Source: Streptomyces griseoincarnatus (lineage in GTDB: Bacteria; Actinomycetota; Actinomycetes; Streptomycetales; Streptomycetaceae). Taken from it: 64,000 nt of DNA. The translations under genes and the position numbers were made by a program. The notes below the pieces were generated by a model. That model was not told the DNA's origin. It ran no database searches and saw nothing but the letters and a program-made list of their open reading frames with translations. The DNA is taken from positions 496,001-560,000 of the forward strand of contig BMTH01000003.1 of the NCBI GenBank assembly GCA_014649575.1. The letters are read 5' to 3'. This document shows, in pieces, positions 1 to 10,334 of the stretch (within the stretch, counting starts at the first letter, position 1; the number at the start of each line of letters is the position of its first letter).

Positions 1-1427
1 TCGTGCCGATCGCCTGCCCCGCCCGGCAGTTGTGCAAGCGCGTCGCGTGCGGCGGCCTTCTCCTTGGCGAGCCGCCGGTGCTCGGCGGCCTTCTTCTCCA
101 GGATGCTTGCCATACGGAGGTGGTACTCCGGGTCGTCCTGCTCGTAGACGTCCGGTACCCCGCTGAGGTCCTCGTCCCGCTCCTCCTCCTCGGTCAACTT
201 GCGGTACCTGGCGTTCCTGATCTTCAGCAGGACGGTCGCCAGGACGGTGGCGAGGAGTGAACCGGTGAGGACGGCGGCCTTCACACTGCCGCTCATCGTC
301 GCGTCGTCCTCGAAGGCCAGCTCGCCGATGAGCAGCGACACGGTGAAGCCGATACCGGCGAGGGCGGCCACCGCGAACACGTCCGCCCAGGCCAGGTCGT
401 CGCTGAGGGAGGCGCGGGTGAACCGGGACGTCAGCCATGTGCCGCCGAAGATGCCGAGCGTCTTGCCGACGACCAGGCCGAGGACGACGCCGAGCGTCTC
501 GGGCTGCGTGAACACCTTGCCGAGGGCATCACCGGAGACCGCGACACCGGCGCTGAACAGCGCGAACATCGGCACGGCGAAACCGGCCGACACCGGCCGG
601 ACCAGGTGCTCGATGTGCTCTCCGGGCGAGTGCTCCTCGCCCTCCTCACGGTGGCAGCGCAGCATCAGGCCCATGGCGACACCGGCGATGGTGGCGTGGA
701 TGCCGCTGTTGTACATCAGCCCCCAGATGACCAGGGCCAGCGGAACGTACAGGTACCAGCCGCGCACCCGCTTGCGCAGCAGCAGCCAGAAGAGGGCCAG
801 GCCCGCCACCGCGCCGCCGAGTGCGGCGAAGTTCAGCTGGTCGGTGAAGAAGATTGCGATGATCAGGATCGCGAACAGGTCGTCGACGACCGCGAGGGTG
901 AGCAGGAAGGCGCGCAGCGCGCTGGGCAGCGAGGTGCCGATGACGGCGAGCACGGCCAGCGCGAACGCGATGTCGGTGGCGGTGGGCACGGCCCAGCCGG
1001 CGAGGGAGCCGCCGCCCACTCCGGCCGTGACCGCGTAGACCAGCGCGGGCGCGATCATGCCGCACAGGGCGGCGACGACCGGCAGGGCGGCGGCCTTCGG
1101 GTCGCGCAGGTCACCCGCGACGAGTTCCCGCTTGAGTTCGACGCCGGCGACGAAGAAGAAGATCGCGAGCAGGCCGTCGGCCGCCCAGTGCGCGACGGAC
1201 AGGTCCAGTCCGAGCGAGGAGGGGCCGAAGTGCCAGTGGCTCACCGTCTCGTAGCTGTCACCCAGTGCGGGTATGTTCGCCCACACCAGCGCGGCGACGG
1301 CGGCGAGCAGCAGCAGGACGCCGCCGACGGTCTCCGTGCGCAGGGCCTCCGCGACGAAGTTCCGCTCGGGCAGGGAGAGCCGGCCGAAGGTCTTGCGGGG
1401 GGAAGGGGTAGGGGCGCTCACAGGCAT
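1..1427 (-). CDS. nhaA: Na+/H+ antiporter NhaA, 3' end outside window
   Basis: Secondary Na+/H+ antiporter of the cytoplasmic membrane, exchanging sodium for protons. The first 475 codons are visible and the C-terminus lies beyond the left edge. After a short polar N-terminus come about twelve hydrophobic segments. Family hallmarks are the VAGVELKRE segment near residue 95, PTATDIAFALA near 145 and LAVVDDLFAI near 175; the paired aspartates of the last are the ion-binding site in NhaA proteins. After the last membrane segment (about residue 420) there is a long charged tail rich in Glu, Arg and Lys, typical of actinobacterial NhaA. The ATG at 1427 fits a normal N-terminus (MPVSAPTPSPRKTFGRLSLP). 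It is transcribed in the same direction as acsA, but a strong hairpin separates them. Confidence 0.95.
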   Translation of the reverse strand, partial: MPVSAPTPSPRKTFGRLSLPERNFVAEALRTETVGGVLLLLAAVAALVWANIPALGDSYETVSHWHFGPSSLGLDLSVAHWAADGLLAIFFFVAGVELKRELVAGDLRDPKAAALPVVAALCGMIAPALVYAVTAGVGGGSLAGWAVPTATDIAFALAVLAVIGTSLPSALRAFLLTLAVVDDLFAILIIAIFFTDQLNFAALGGAVAGLALFWLLLRKRVRGWYLYVPLALVIWGLMYNSGIHATIAGVAMGLMLRCHREEGEEHSPGEHIEHLVRPVSAGFAVPMFALFSAGVAVSGDALGKVFTQPETLGVVLGLVVGKTLGIFGGTWLTSRFTRASLSDDLAWADVFAVAALAGIGFTVSLLIGELAFEDDATMSGSVKAAVLTGSLLATVLATVLLKIRNARYRKLTEEEERDEDLSGVPDVYEQDDPEYHLRMASILEKKAAEHRRLAKEKAAARDALAQLPGGAGDRH

Positions 1428-1506
1428 GTCCTCTGGTAGACGGGCAGCACAAATCGTGTGCCGACCAGACTTCCCGGCGCCCCATGAGATTACTTTTTGC
1501 CGTTCT

Positions 1507-1519
1507 TTAGCTTAGCTAA
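1507..1519. promoter_or_regulatory. 13-bp palindrome upstream of nhaA, possible operator
   Basis: TTAGCTTAGCTAA is a perfect inverted repeat around one central base, 80 bp upstream of the nhaA start. It is AT-rich in a GC-rich intergenic region. Size and symmetry suit a small dimeric repressor, for example of the MarR type, but no regulator gene lies next to it. Role inferred only. Confidence 0.3.
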
Positions 1520-1717
1520 CGTGCTCACGGACCGCACCAGCAGCATCAGCGACCCGGGCGCGGAGCGGCCGACGGGCCCCTGGCAGGGGAACGGGCGGGG
1601 TCGTGGGCCCTGACCTGCGGAGATGGTGACCGGCGGGCGGGTGCGCCCAGCCGCGCCCGGCCGCCGCGCGGGGCCTGACGTGGTTTGGCTCACAGGGCGG
1701 GGACCCGCCGCACAGGA

Positions 1718-1754
1718 CGCCGCCCGTGCCCCCACGAGCGGGGCACGGGCGGCG
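1718..1754 (-). terminator. Hairpin terminator after acsA
   Basis: A perfect 15-bp GC-rich stem (1718-1732 with 1740-1754) and a 7-nt loop lie 73 bp beyond the acsA stop. There is no T-run, as is common in Streptomyces. The remainder of the 1428-1826 gap holds the nhaA promoter region and no convincing gene. Confidence 0.75.
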
Positions 1755-1826
1755 GTGCACTGGGCCGGACGGGTGCCGGCGGGCTTGGGCCCGCCGCCGT
1801 CGCCCCTGCGCGGGCAGGGGTGCCGG

Positions 1827-3782
<1,956 letters not shown>

Positions 3783-3977
3783 GGCATCTGCCTTTCCCAG
3801 GGTGTCCGTTGTGTCCCAGGCCACAGCTCATCAGACCTGGGGGCACGCTGACAAGGGTCGACGGGAAATTGGTTTAGACCTGTCGGGGTCGTGTCGTGCG
3901 GTTGCCCGACACCCCTTCCCACGGGGCGCCGGGCAACCTGGTTCAAGTGGTGTAACGCCTCTCACACCTGGCGCGCG

Positions 3978-6416
3978 TCACACCACCAGATCCACCTCGC
4001 GTACCCGGTCGAAGACCCTTGCCTCCTCCTGCTCCGCGAGGAGGTATGCCTGTGCCTCACCCACGTGGAAGTACACCCCGTGCAGTTCGAGGCTCCCTTC
4101 CTCCAGGGCGCGGGCGACCGCCTCGTGGGCGCGCAGGTGCTCCAGCTGCTGCACCACGTTGGTCAGGCAGAGCCGCTCGACGTCGTCCGCGGGGGCCCGC
4201 CCGGCCAGTCGGGGCGCGGGCGCACCGGGGTCGCGCAGCCGCTCCAGGCTCGGCCCGCCGTGCCGCAGCCAGCGGCCGAGCGGCGTGACGGCGGGGGAGC
4301 CGGGGCGGGAGCCGAGCAGGGCCTGCATGGCGCCGCATCCCGAGTGGCCGCACACCGTGATCGACCGCACCGCCAGCACGTCGACGGCGTACTCGATGGC
4401 GGCGGCCACCGAGTCGTCGCCGCTCTCCACTCCGGGCGGCGGCACCAGATTGCCGACGTTGCGCACCACGAACAGGTCGCCGGGGCCACTGGAGGTGATC
4501 ATCGAGGTGACCACCCGGGAGTCGGCACACGTCAGGAACAGCTGCGACGGCTGCTGCCCCTCCCGCGCCAGCCGGGCCAGCTCACCGCGCACCAGGGGTG
4601 CCGTGCGGCGCTGGAACGTGCTGAGTCCGCGCACCAGTTGACGGCCGCTCGGGGTGCGTCCGCGGGCCGGGGCGCTCGACGCCGGGTCGGTCCTGCGATC
4701 CCCCTCGTCGGCCCCGGGCGTCCCGTCCGGTCCGGCCGCGATGTCCGGGGCGGGGGAGGGCCGCTCGCACTGGTGGTTGCGCCAGGCCGTCCAGGGGCGG
4801 CAGCGGCAGTCGCCGGAGGTGCCGGACTCCCCGCCGTGCGTCGGTTCGGTGGCGAGCTCGCCGGGTTCGGCGATCCGCACTCCGGTGCGCCGGCCGGTGA
4901 TCTCCACGGTGCCGCCGCGCGCGGTGTGCGTGCTCTGCCAGTCCTGCAGCGTCTCGTACGCGGCGTGGTCCATGAAGGACCCGTTCAACGACACCACCAC
5001 GTCCGCGCCTTGGGGGACGAGGTGCAGGGCCCGGCTGAGCCGCGGCACCGCGAGGAACGTCAACTGCCCGCGGACGTGCACGTGGTGGACGCCGTTCTCC
5101 TCCTCGTGGGTGATCCGGGTCCGGGTGAGACGGTGCAGGGCCACGCCCACGGCCACGGCGATGCCGAGCGCCACTCCCTCCAGCACCCCGAGGGAGATCA
5201 CCCCGAGGGCGGTGACGGCGTAGACCAGGACCTCGCGGTGGCGCGTCACCGTGCGGATGTGGTGCAGGGACACCATGCGCAGGCCGACGGCCATGACGAG
5301 CGCGGCGAGCGCGGCGAGCGGGATGAGCTCCAGCAGCGGGACCAGCAGCAGCGCGGCCGCCACCACCAGGGCGCCGTGGATGATCGTGGAGTTGCGGCTG
5401 ACGGCGCCCGCGTGGACGTTGGCCGTGCTGCGGACGGCGACGCCGGCCACGGGCAGACCGCCGAGCGTGCCGGAGACCACGTTGGCCGCGCCCTGGCCGA
5501 GCAGCTCCCGGTCCAGGTCGGAGCGGACGACGTGCCCCGCACCGGGGCGGGCGGCGGCCAGCTTGTCCACGGCCGTCGCGCCGAGCAGCGACTGCACGCT
5601 GCACACCAGCGTCGTGGTCAGCACGGCCGCGACGAGACCGAGCACCGGACCGTCGGGCAGCCCGGCCAGCGCGTGGCTGTGCCACGACGGCAGGTCCACC
5701 ACGGGCAGCACCAGGCCGGCCGCCGCGGCGACCGCGGTGGCGCCCGTGACGGCGACCAGTGCGGCGGGCATCCGGCGCAGCAGGTGTCCGGCGCGGCCGG
5801 GCAGCCGGGGCCAGAGCAGCAGGACGGCCAGCGTCAGCACGCTCACCGCGAGAGCGGCGGTGTCGAGACGCGCCAACTGCGCTGGCAGCGCGCGGAGGTT
5901 GTCGGGTACGGAGCTCTGCGGCTCGCCCCCGAGGACGATGTGCGCCTGGGCGACTGCGATGGTGACGCCGATGCCCGTGAGCATGCCGTGCACGATCGCG
6001 GGGCTCACGGCGAGGGCCGCGCGTGCCACGCGCAGGCAGCCGAGGCCGAGCTGGGCGACGCCGGCGAGGACGGTGATGGCGCAGGTGGTGCGCCAGCCGT
6101 ACTGGTGGATGAGGTCGGCGGTGACGACCGTGAGTCCCGCCGCGGGGCCGCTCACCTGGAGCGGGGAGCCGCCGAGCCGTCCGGCGACGAGCCCGCCCAC
6201 GGCTGCGGCGACCAGGCCGGCCTGGAGGGGCGCGCCGGTGGCGAGGGCGATGCCGAGGGACAGGGGAAGGGCGATGAGGAAGACCGCCACGGCGGCCGAG
6301 AGGTCGGCGCCCGCGACGCGGAAGCGGCGACGGCGGCCGGGTGGCGGGCTGTGCGGGGGATGGGCTCGCTCGATGTGCGCCGATTCGGTGGCGCCGGCGG
6401 GAACGCAGGCTGACAT
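3978..6416 (-). CDS. SulP transporter fused to beta-carbonic anhydrase
   Basis: An 812-residue fusion. Residues about 35-430 are a SulP (SLC26-type) anion transporter with many hydrophobic segments. Residues about 455-560 form a STAS domain. The C-terminal 210 residues or so are a beta-class carbonic anhydrase: CADSR near 627 and CGHSGCGA near 688 supply the Cys-Asp-His-Cys zinc site. The arrangement suggests bicarbonate uptake coupled to CO2/bicarbonate interconversion at the inner membrane face, though sulfate cannot be excluded as substrate. ATG 6416 is preceded by AAGGAG at a 10-nt spacing, which decides it over an upstream ATG at 6521. It is divergent from the lipoprotein gene. Confidence 0.9.
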   Translation of the reverse strand: MSACVPAGATESAHIERAHPPHSPPPGRRRRFRVAGADLSAAVAVFLIALPLSLGIALATGAPLQAGLVAAAVGGLVAGRLGGSPLQVSGPAAGLTVVTADLIHQYGWRTTCAITVLAGVAQLGLGCLRVARAALAVSPAIVHGMLTGIGVTIAVAQAHIVLGGEPQSSVPDNLRALPAQLARLDTAALAVSVLTLAVLLLWPRLPGRAGHLLRRMPAALVAVTGATAVAAAAGLVLPVVDLPSWHSHALAGLPDGPVLGLVAAVLTTTLVCSVQSLLGATAVDKLAAARPGAGHVVRSDLDRELLGQGAANVVSGTLGGLPVAGVAVRSTANVHAGAVSRNSTIIHGALVVAAALLLVPLLELIPLAALAALVMAVGLRMVSLHHIRTVTRHREVLVYAVTALGVISLGVLEGVALGIAVAVGVALHRLTRTRITHEEENGVHHVHVRGQLTFLAVPRLSRALHLVPQGADVVVSLNGSFMDHAAYETLQDWQSTHTARGGTVEITGRRTGVRIAEPGELATEPTHGGESGTSGDCRCRPWTAWRNHQCERPSPAPDIAAGPDGTPGADEGDRRTDPASSAPARGRTPSGRQLVRGLSTFQRRTAPLVRGELARLAREGQQPSQLFLTCADSRVVTSMITSSGPGDLFVVRNVGNLVPPPGVESGDDSVAAAIEYAVDVLAVRSITVCGHSGCGAMQALLGSRPGSPAVTPLGRWLRHGGPSLERLRDPGAPAPRLAGRAPADDVERLCLTNVVQQLEHLRAHEAVARALEEGSLELHGVYFHVGEAQAYLLAEQEEARVFDRVREVDLVV

Positions 6417-6602
6417 GGACTCCCGTCTCCTTCGGGTCTGCGCGGTCGCGTGACGGTGGGGGCCCGCTCTGGCGGAGCGGTCGCGGCCGTGGGGAACGGC
6501 CCCAGAACGGCGGGATGGCAACTCTCAGTAAACAGATCGTAATTGCGAGTAAAGGACCGGCATAGACTTTCCGGGCAAATGGCGGCAGGCATCACTCTGA
6601 GG

Positions 6603-6622
6603 GATGAAGTAGCTATTTCATC
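6603..6622. promoter_or_regulatory. Palindrome in divergent promoter region 6417-6745
   Basis: The 329-bp gap between the SulP fusion and the lipoprotein gene contains a distinctly AT-richer stretch (about 6525-6660), presumably both promoters. Within it is a 20-bp near-perfect palindrome with one mismatched pair (GATGAAGTAG paired to CTATTTCATC). It is a candidate operator for one or both genes; no regulator is encoded nearby. Confidence 0.35.
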
Positions 6623-6745
6623 GGCTTGTCGTATTAATTCACTTCTTCTTTCCGTGCGACGTTGACGGCGCGGTCGGCATGGACCGGCCCGGCACCGCAC
6701 AACGCCTCATCGAGCTCGGCCCGAGAGAAGGAAGAAGGTGGGCGA

Positions 6746-8014
6746 ATGGCCGCCACCCACAGGATCGCCACGGGCACCGTGATCACCGCGGTCTGCCTCG
6801 CCACGCTCGCCGGCTGCGGAACCGGCGGCGGAGGTGGGCAGGGCGGGCCGGAAAAGGAGAAGGCGCAGCCGGCCCCCGCGCCCAAGAACGTCGTCCGGCT
6901 GATCGGCGACGGCTCCACCGCCTACACCGGCGCCCAGCCGCACCTGCCGAAGCCGGAGCGGCTGAAGCCCGGCGAGAAGCCTCCGCAGTTCGTGGTGTTC
7001 TCCTGGGACGGCGCGGGCGAGGACAGCCAGAAGCTGTTCTCCCACTTCCGCAAGGTCGCCAAGGAGAACGACGCGACCATGACGTACTTCCTCAGCGGCG
7101 TGTACCTCCTGCCGGAGGAGAAGCGCGACCTGTACAACCCGCCGCAGCACTCGCCGGGCCGGTCCGACATCGGCTTCAACGACCAGCAGGGCATCGCCGA
7201 CACCGTGAAGCAGCTGCGCCTGGCCTGGCTCGAGGGCAACGAGATCGGCACCCACTTCAACGGCCACTTCTGCGGCGGCGACGGCGGGGTCGGCGAGTGG
7301 TCGGTCGAGGAGTGGAAGGAGGAGATCGCCCAGGCCAAGCAGTTCGTGAAGACCTGGAAGACCAACGCGGGCATGGAGAACGAGGCCCCGCTGCCCTTCG
7401 ACTACGACAAGGAGCTCATCGGCGCCCGTACGCCCTGCCTGGAAGGGCAGAAGAACTTCATGAAGGCCGCCCGGGAGCTGGGCTTCCGCTACGACACCAG
7501 CGGTGTCAACAACCAGGTCTGGCCCGAGAAGAAGTCCGGGCTGTGGGACGTGTCGATGCAGCTCGTGCCCTTCCCCGGGCACTCCTTCGAGCAGCTCACC
7601 ATGGACTACAACTTCATGGTCAACCAGTCCGGCACCACCACCCAGGGCGACCCCTCCAAGCACGAGATGTGGGGCGACCAGATGCGGGACGGCCTGCTCC
7701 AGGGCTTCGAGCGCGCCTACGACGGCAACAGGGCGCCCCTGATCATCGGCAACCACTTCGAGTCCTGGAACGGCGGCACGTACATGCGGGCCGTCGAGGA
7801 GGTCATCGAGACGGTGTGCACCAAGTCCGACGTGCGGTGCGTCTCCTTCCGCCAGTTGGTGGACTGGCTGGACGCGCAGGACCCGGCGACCCTGGAGAAG
7901 CTGCGCTCGCTGGGTGTCGGAGAGGCCCCGAAGAAGGGCTGGAAGACCTTCCTGGCCTCCGGCCCCGCCCCGGCTCCCAAGGGTGCGCCGGGCTCCCCCG
8001 CGCCGAAGGAGTGA
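6746..8014 (+). CDS. Lipoprotein with polysaccharide deacetylase-like fold
   Basis: Product of 422 residues. The N-terminus is a lipoprotein signal with lipobox LAGC near residue 24, followed by a Gly-rich linker, so it should be anchored outside the membrane. The body from about residue 70 resembles the NodB/polysaccharide deacetylase superfamily: VVFSWDGAGE early, ATMTYFLSGVYLLP, and the EIGTHFNGHFC segment where the family metal-binding His pair would lie. The exact substrate is unknown; a cell-wall or exopolysaccharide target is inference. ATG 6746 has a GAAGG-type ribosome-binding site and gives a proper signal peptide, whereas the upstream in-frame ATG would not. It ends 3 bp from the convergent CooC-like gene. 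Confidence 0.8.
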   Translation: MAATHRIATGTVITAVCLATLAGCGTGGGGGQGGPEKEKAQPAPAPKNVVRLIGDGSTAYTGAQPHLPKPERLKPGEKPPQFVVFSWDGAGEDSQKLFSHFRKVAKENDATMTYFLSGVYLLPEEKRDLYNPPQHSPGRSDIGFNDQQGIADTVKQLRLAWLEGNEIGTHFNGHFCGGDGGVGEWSVEEWKEEIAQAKQFVKTWKTNAGMENEAPLPFDYDKELIGARTPCLEGQKNFMKAARELGFRYDTSGVNNQVWPEKKSGLWDVSMQLVPFPGHSFEQLTMDYNFMVNQSGTTTQGDPSKHEMWGDQMRDGLLQGFERAYDGNRAPLIIGNHFESWNGGTYMRAVEEVIETVCTKSDVRCVSFRQLVDWLDAQDPATLEKLRSLGVGEAPKKGWKTFLASGPAPAPKGAPGSPAPKE

Positions 8015-8017
8015 GGC

Positions 8018-8998
8018 TCAGGCCCCGGCGGTGACGCTCTCGCCGAGCACGAAACCGGGGTCGACCTGCGCCGCCAGGTCGGCCCCGGTTCGCTCGTTCC
8101 CCCAGGACTGGGCGTTCTTGAGGTGGAAGTGCACCATCTGGCGCGTGTACCGCTCCCAGTCCCGCCGCTCGTACGTCGCGTCGGCCGCCTCGCGCAGTGT
8201 GCGCAGGGCGAGCCGGTCGGACCCTTCCAGCGCGGCGAACCGCGGCGGGCGGCCCTTCTCCATGGCCCGCACCCAGTCCGAGTGGCCCACGGTCACCAGC
8301 AGGTCGTCCCCGACCTCCGCGCGCAGGAAGTCGAGGTCGTCCGGGCCCTGCACCTTGTTGCCGACGACCCTCAGCGCCACGCCGAAGTCACGGGCGTAGT
8401 CCTTGTACTGGCGGTAGACGGAGACACCCTTCCGGGTCGGCTCGGCGACCAGGAACGTCATGTCGAAGCGGGTGAACATGCCGGACGCGAAGGAGTCCGA
8501 GCCGGCCGTCATGTCGACCACGACGTACTCGCCGGGGCCGTCCACCAGGTGGTTCAGGCAGAGCTCCACCGCCCCGGTCTTGGAGTGGTAGCAGGCGACT
8601 CCCAGGTCGGCGTCGGTGAAGGGGCCGGTGACCAGTAGGCGGACCGTGCCGCCGTCCAGCTCCACGGGACGCGCGCAGGCGTCGTAGACCGGGTTGTCCT
8701 CCTGGACCCGCAGCAGCCGGGAGCCCTCGCCGGGCGGGGTCGTCTTGATCATTGTGTCGGCGGACGCGATGCGTGGGTTGCTGCCGCGCAGGTGGTCCTT
8801 GATCAGCCGGAGGTGCTCTCCCATCGCGGGGAGCGCGGCGGCCTCGGACTCGTCCAGGCCCAGCGCGGCCCCGAGGTGCTGGTTGATGTCGGCGTCCACG
8901 GCGACCACCGGGGCGCCCTCGGCCGCGAGGTGACGGATGAACAGGGAGGACAGAGTCGTCTTTCCGCTCCCGCCCTTCCCAACGAAAGCAATTTTCAT
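8018..8998 (-). CDS. CooC/MinD-type P-loop ATPase
   Basis: Deviant Walker A ATPase of the SIMIBI class (326 aa). The motif KGGSGKTTLSS occupies residues 8-18 and VVAVDADINQHLG near 35 resembles CooC-type maturation ATPases. VVVDMTAGSD near residue 165 is a Walker B-like region. CooC proteins assist nickel insertion into carbon monoxide dehydrogenase, but no such enzyme lies nearby, so the client is unknown. ATG 8998 is chosen; a GTG two codons upstream is equally possible, and neither has a clear Shine-Dalgarno. Convergent with the lipoprotein gene and divergent from the next gene. Confidence 0.8.
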   Translation of the reverse strand: MKIAFVGKGGSGKTTLSSLFIRHLAAEGAPVVAVDADINQHLGAALGLDESEAAALPAMGEHLRLIKDHLRGSNPRIASADTMIKTTPPGEGSRLLRVQEDNPVYDACARPVELDGGTVRLLVTGPFTDADLGVACYHSKTGAVELCLNHLVDGPGEYVVVDMTAGSDSFASGMFTRFDMTFLVAEPTRKGVSVYRQYKDYARDFGVALRVVGNKVQGPDDLDFLRAEVGDDLLVTVGHSDWVRAMEKGRPPRFAALEGSDRLALRTLREAADATYERRDWERYTRQMVHFHLKNAQSWGNERTGADLAAQVDPGFVLGESVTAGA

Positions 8999-9090
8999 GT
9001 TCACGAAGCGTAGTGCGTTGATAGCTGTATGTCACAGTGGGGCGTGAAGAAGACCACTCCATCGTGGGGCGGGCGTCCGAGGTGCGTAGG

Positions 9091-9110
9091 GTCGTACTCA
9101 TGAGTACGAC
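9091..9110. promoter_or_regulatory. 20-bp perfect palindrome over a start codon
   Basis: GTCGTACTCA followed by its exact reverse complement. It is centred on the ATG of the downstream gene, so half of it is coding. A bound protein here would block initiation of transcription or translation. Possible autoregulatory site; inference only. Confidence 0.35.
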
Positions 9111-9924
9111 GGGCGCGACCGCCGATCCCCTCGCGGCCCTGGGCGACCTGCCCGGTGTGGCCGACTCCGTGGAGTCCGTGCGCAAGGCCGTGGACCGGGT
9201 CTACGGGCACCGGGTCATGCGGCGGCGCAGCAACGAGATCACCTCCGAGGCGGCCCTGCGCGGAGCCCGGGGTTCGGCGGCGCTGTCCGGCGCCGACTGG
9301 GCTCTGGAGGAGGTGCGGCGGCGCAGCGACTTCAGCGGCGACGCCGAGGCGCGCACCGTGGGCGCCGCGCTGCGGCTGACGGCCGAGGCGGGTCAGATGC
9401 TGTCGATCTGGCGGCAGTCGCCGCTGCGGGTGCTGGCGCGGCTGCACCTGGTCGCCGCTGCCGACAAGGCCGAGCACGTGGGCCGGCCCCGCCGGGCGGG
9501 CGAGCCGGTCGACGAGCCCCTGACCGACCTGCCCCTGCCGGGCGCCGACGAGATGCACGGCCGCCTGGAGGGCCTGGCCGAGATCGTCATCGCGGGCGGT
9601 TCCGCGCCGGCGCTGGTGACGGCCGCCGTGGTGCACGGCGAGCTGCTCGCGCTGCGTCCCTTCACGTCGCACAACGGCCTGGTCGCGCGCACGGCCGAGC
9701 GGATCGTCCTGGTCGGCAGCGGCCTGGACCCCAAGTCGGTGTGCCCCGCCGAGGTCGGGCACGCCGAGCTGGGCCAGGACGCCTATCGGGAGGCGCTGCG
9801 GGGCTATCTGTCCGGCACGGCGGAGGGCATGGCCGCCTGGATCGCCCACTGCGGGCGGGCCGTGACGCTGGGCGCGCGCGAGTCCACGGCGGTGTGCGAG
9901 GCGCTGCAGCGCGGAGCCGCCTGA
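9100..9924 (+). CDS. Degenerate Fic-fold protein, function unknown
   Basis: Product of 274 residues, mainly helical. Near residues 185-200 it has LRPFTSHNGLVART, which lines up with the Fic motif HPFxxGNGRxxR but with the catalytic His replaced by Arg and the first motif Gly by His. Fic proteins transfer AMP or similar groups to target side chains; loss of the His argues against that chemistry here. The protein is conserved beside the HAD and ssd genes in Streptomyces, as I recall, so a role linked to that locus is possible. ATG 9100 sits inside a 20-bp palindrome and has no strong ribosome-binding site. Confidence 0.65.
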   Translation: MSTTGATADPLAALGDLPGVADSVESVRKAVDRVYGHRVMRRRSNEITSEAALRGARGSAALSGADWALEEVRRRSDFSGDAEARTVGAALRLTAEAGQMLSIWRQSPLRVLARLHLVAAADKAEHVGRPRRAGEPVDEPLTDLPLPGADEMHGRLEGLAEIVIAGGSAPALVTAAVVHGELLALRPFTSHNGLVARTAERIVLVGSGLDPKSVCPAEVGHAELGQDAYREALRGYLSGTAEGMAAWIAHCGRAVTLGARESTAVCEALQRGAA

Positions 9925-9973
9925 CCGGCCGAAGGGGCACGCGGGCCGGGGCGGAGGGGCTCCGCGCGAGAAT

Positions 9974-10001
9974 GCGGCGGTACGAATACTCGTACCGCCG
10001 C
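9974..10001 (-). terminator. Terminator hairpin, perfect 12-bp stem
   Basis: Stem 9974-9985 with 9990-10001 and a 4-nt loop. It can end a minus-strand RNA from the 10.0-10.3 kb gap and also serve the plus-strand Fic-like gene that stops at 9924. Confidence 0.7.
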
Positions 10002-10262
10002 TGGCATGTCCACCGCGTTACCAAGCGTCCTCGATGTGTACCCATCAGGCCGGGGACTTTGCCCGGCCTGGTGCGGCTGGCCCGTAATCGACGGGTCGAC
10101 GTCGCGTGGGTGCGCGGTTTCCATGCGCGGTCCGTGGGGCCTAAAGCGTTCTGGAGGTCGTCCTCTCGGACGTCCTTGGTCTCGCGGGCCGTCAACTCCT
10201 TTGTACTCCGGCTTCACGGAGAGGGGAAGTCCTGCCCGCGTTCCTTTACTTTTGGTCTCAAA
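9974..10262 (-). ncRNA. Candidate Ms1/6S-like RNA (scr3559/MTS2823 position)
   Basis: The 410-bp gap 9925-10334 has no credible coding sequence. In Mycobacterium the abundant RNA MTS2823 (Ms1), which binds core RNA polymerase, lies just downstream of the HAD gene beside the ssd/tad locus and on the same strand as it; the Streptomyces counterpart is described as scr3559. The same place and strand is this gap. It contains a 9-bp hairpin at 10046-10070 and ends at a perfect 12-bp stem with 4-nt loop (9974-10001), a good terminator. The HAD gene has its own hairpin at 10293-10314, so a separate transcript could start between. The 5' end is a guess; about 290 nt would suit Ms1 size. Confidence 0.5.
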
Positions 10263-10292
10263 CAAGCAGTAAACGGACGCCGAAATGGCGAA

Positions 10293-10314
10293 CGCGTCCC
10301 GGAACGGGGACGCG
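10293..10314 (-). terminator. Hairpin downstream of HAD phosphatase gene
   Basis: An 8-bp stem (CGCGTCCC with GGGACGCG) starting 21 bp beyond the HAD stop codon. It separates that transcript from whatever is made in the 9.97-10.29 kb gap. Confidence 0.5.
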
Positions 10315-10334
10315 CGGCGAAGAGGGAAGTACGT

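Noticed and set aside
1490-1760. Two overlapping small minus-strand open frames upstream of nhaA
   Set aside because: They cross the acsA terminator hairpin and have no recognisable sequence.
9804-10272. Short open frames on both strands in the 9.9-10.3 kb gap
   Set aside because: No ribosome-binding sites or protein-like composition; the region fits an RNA gene better.
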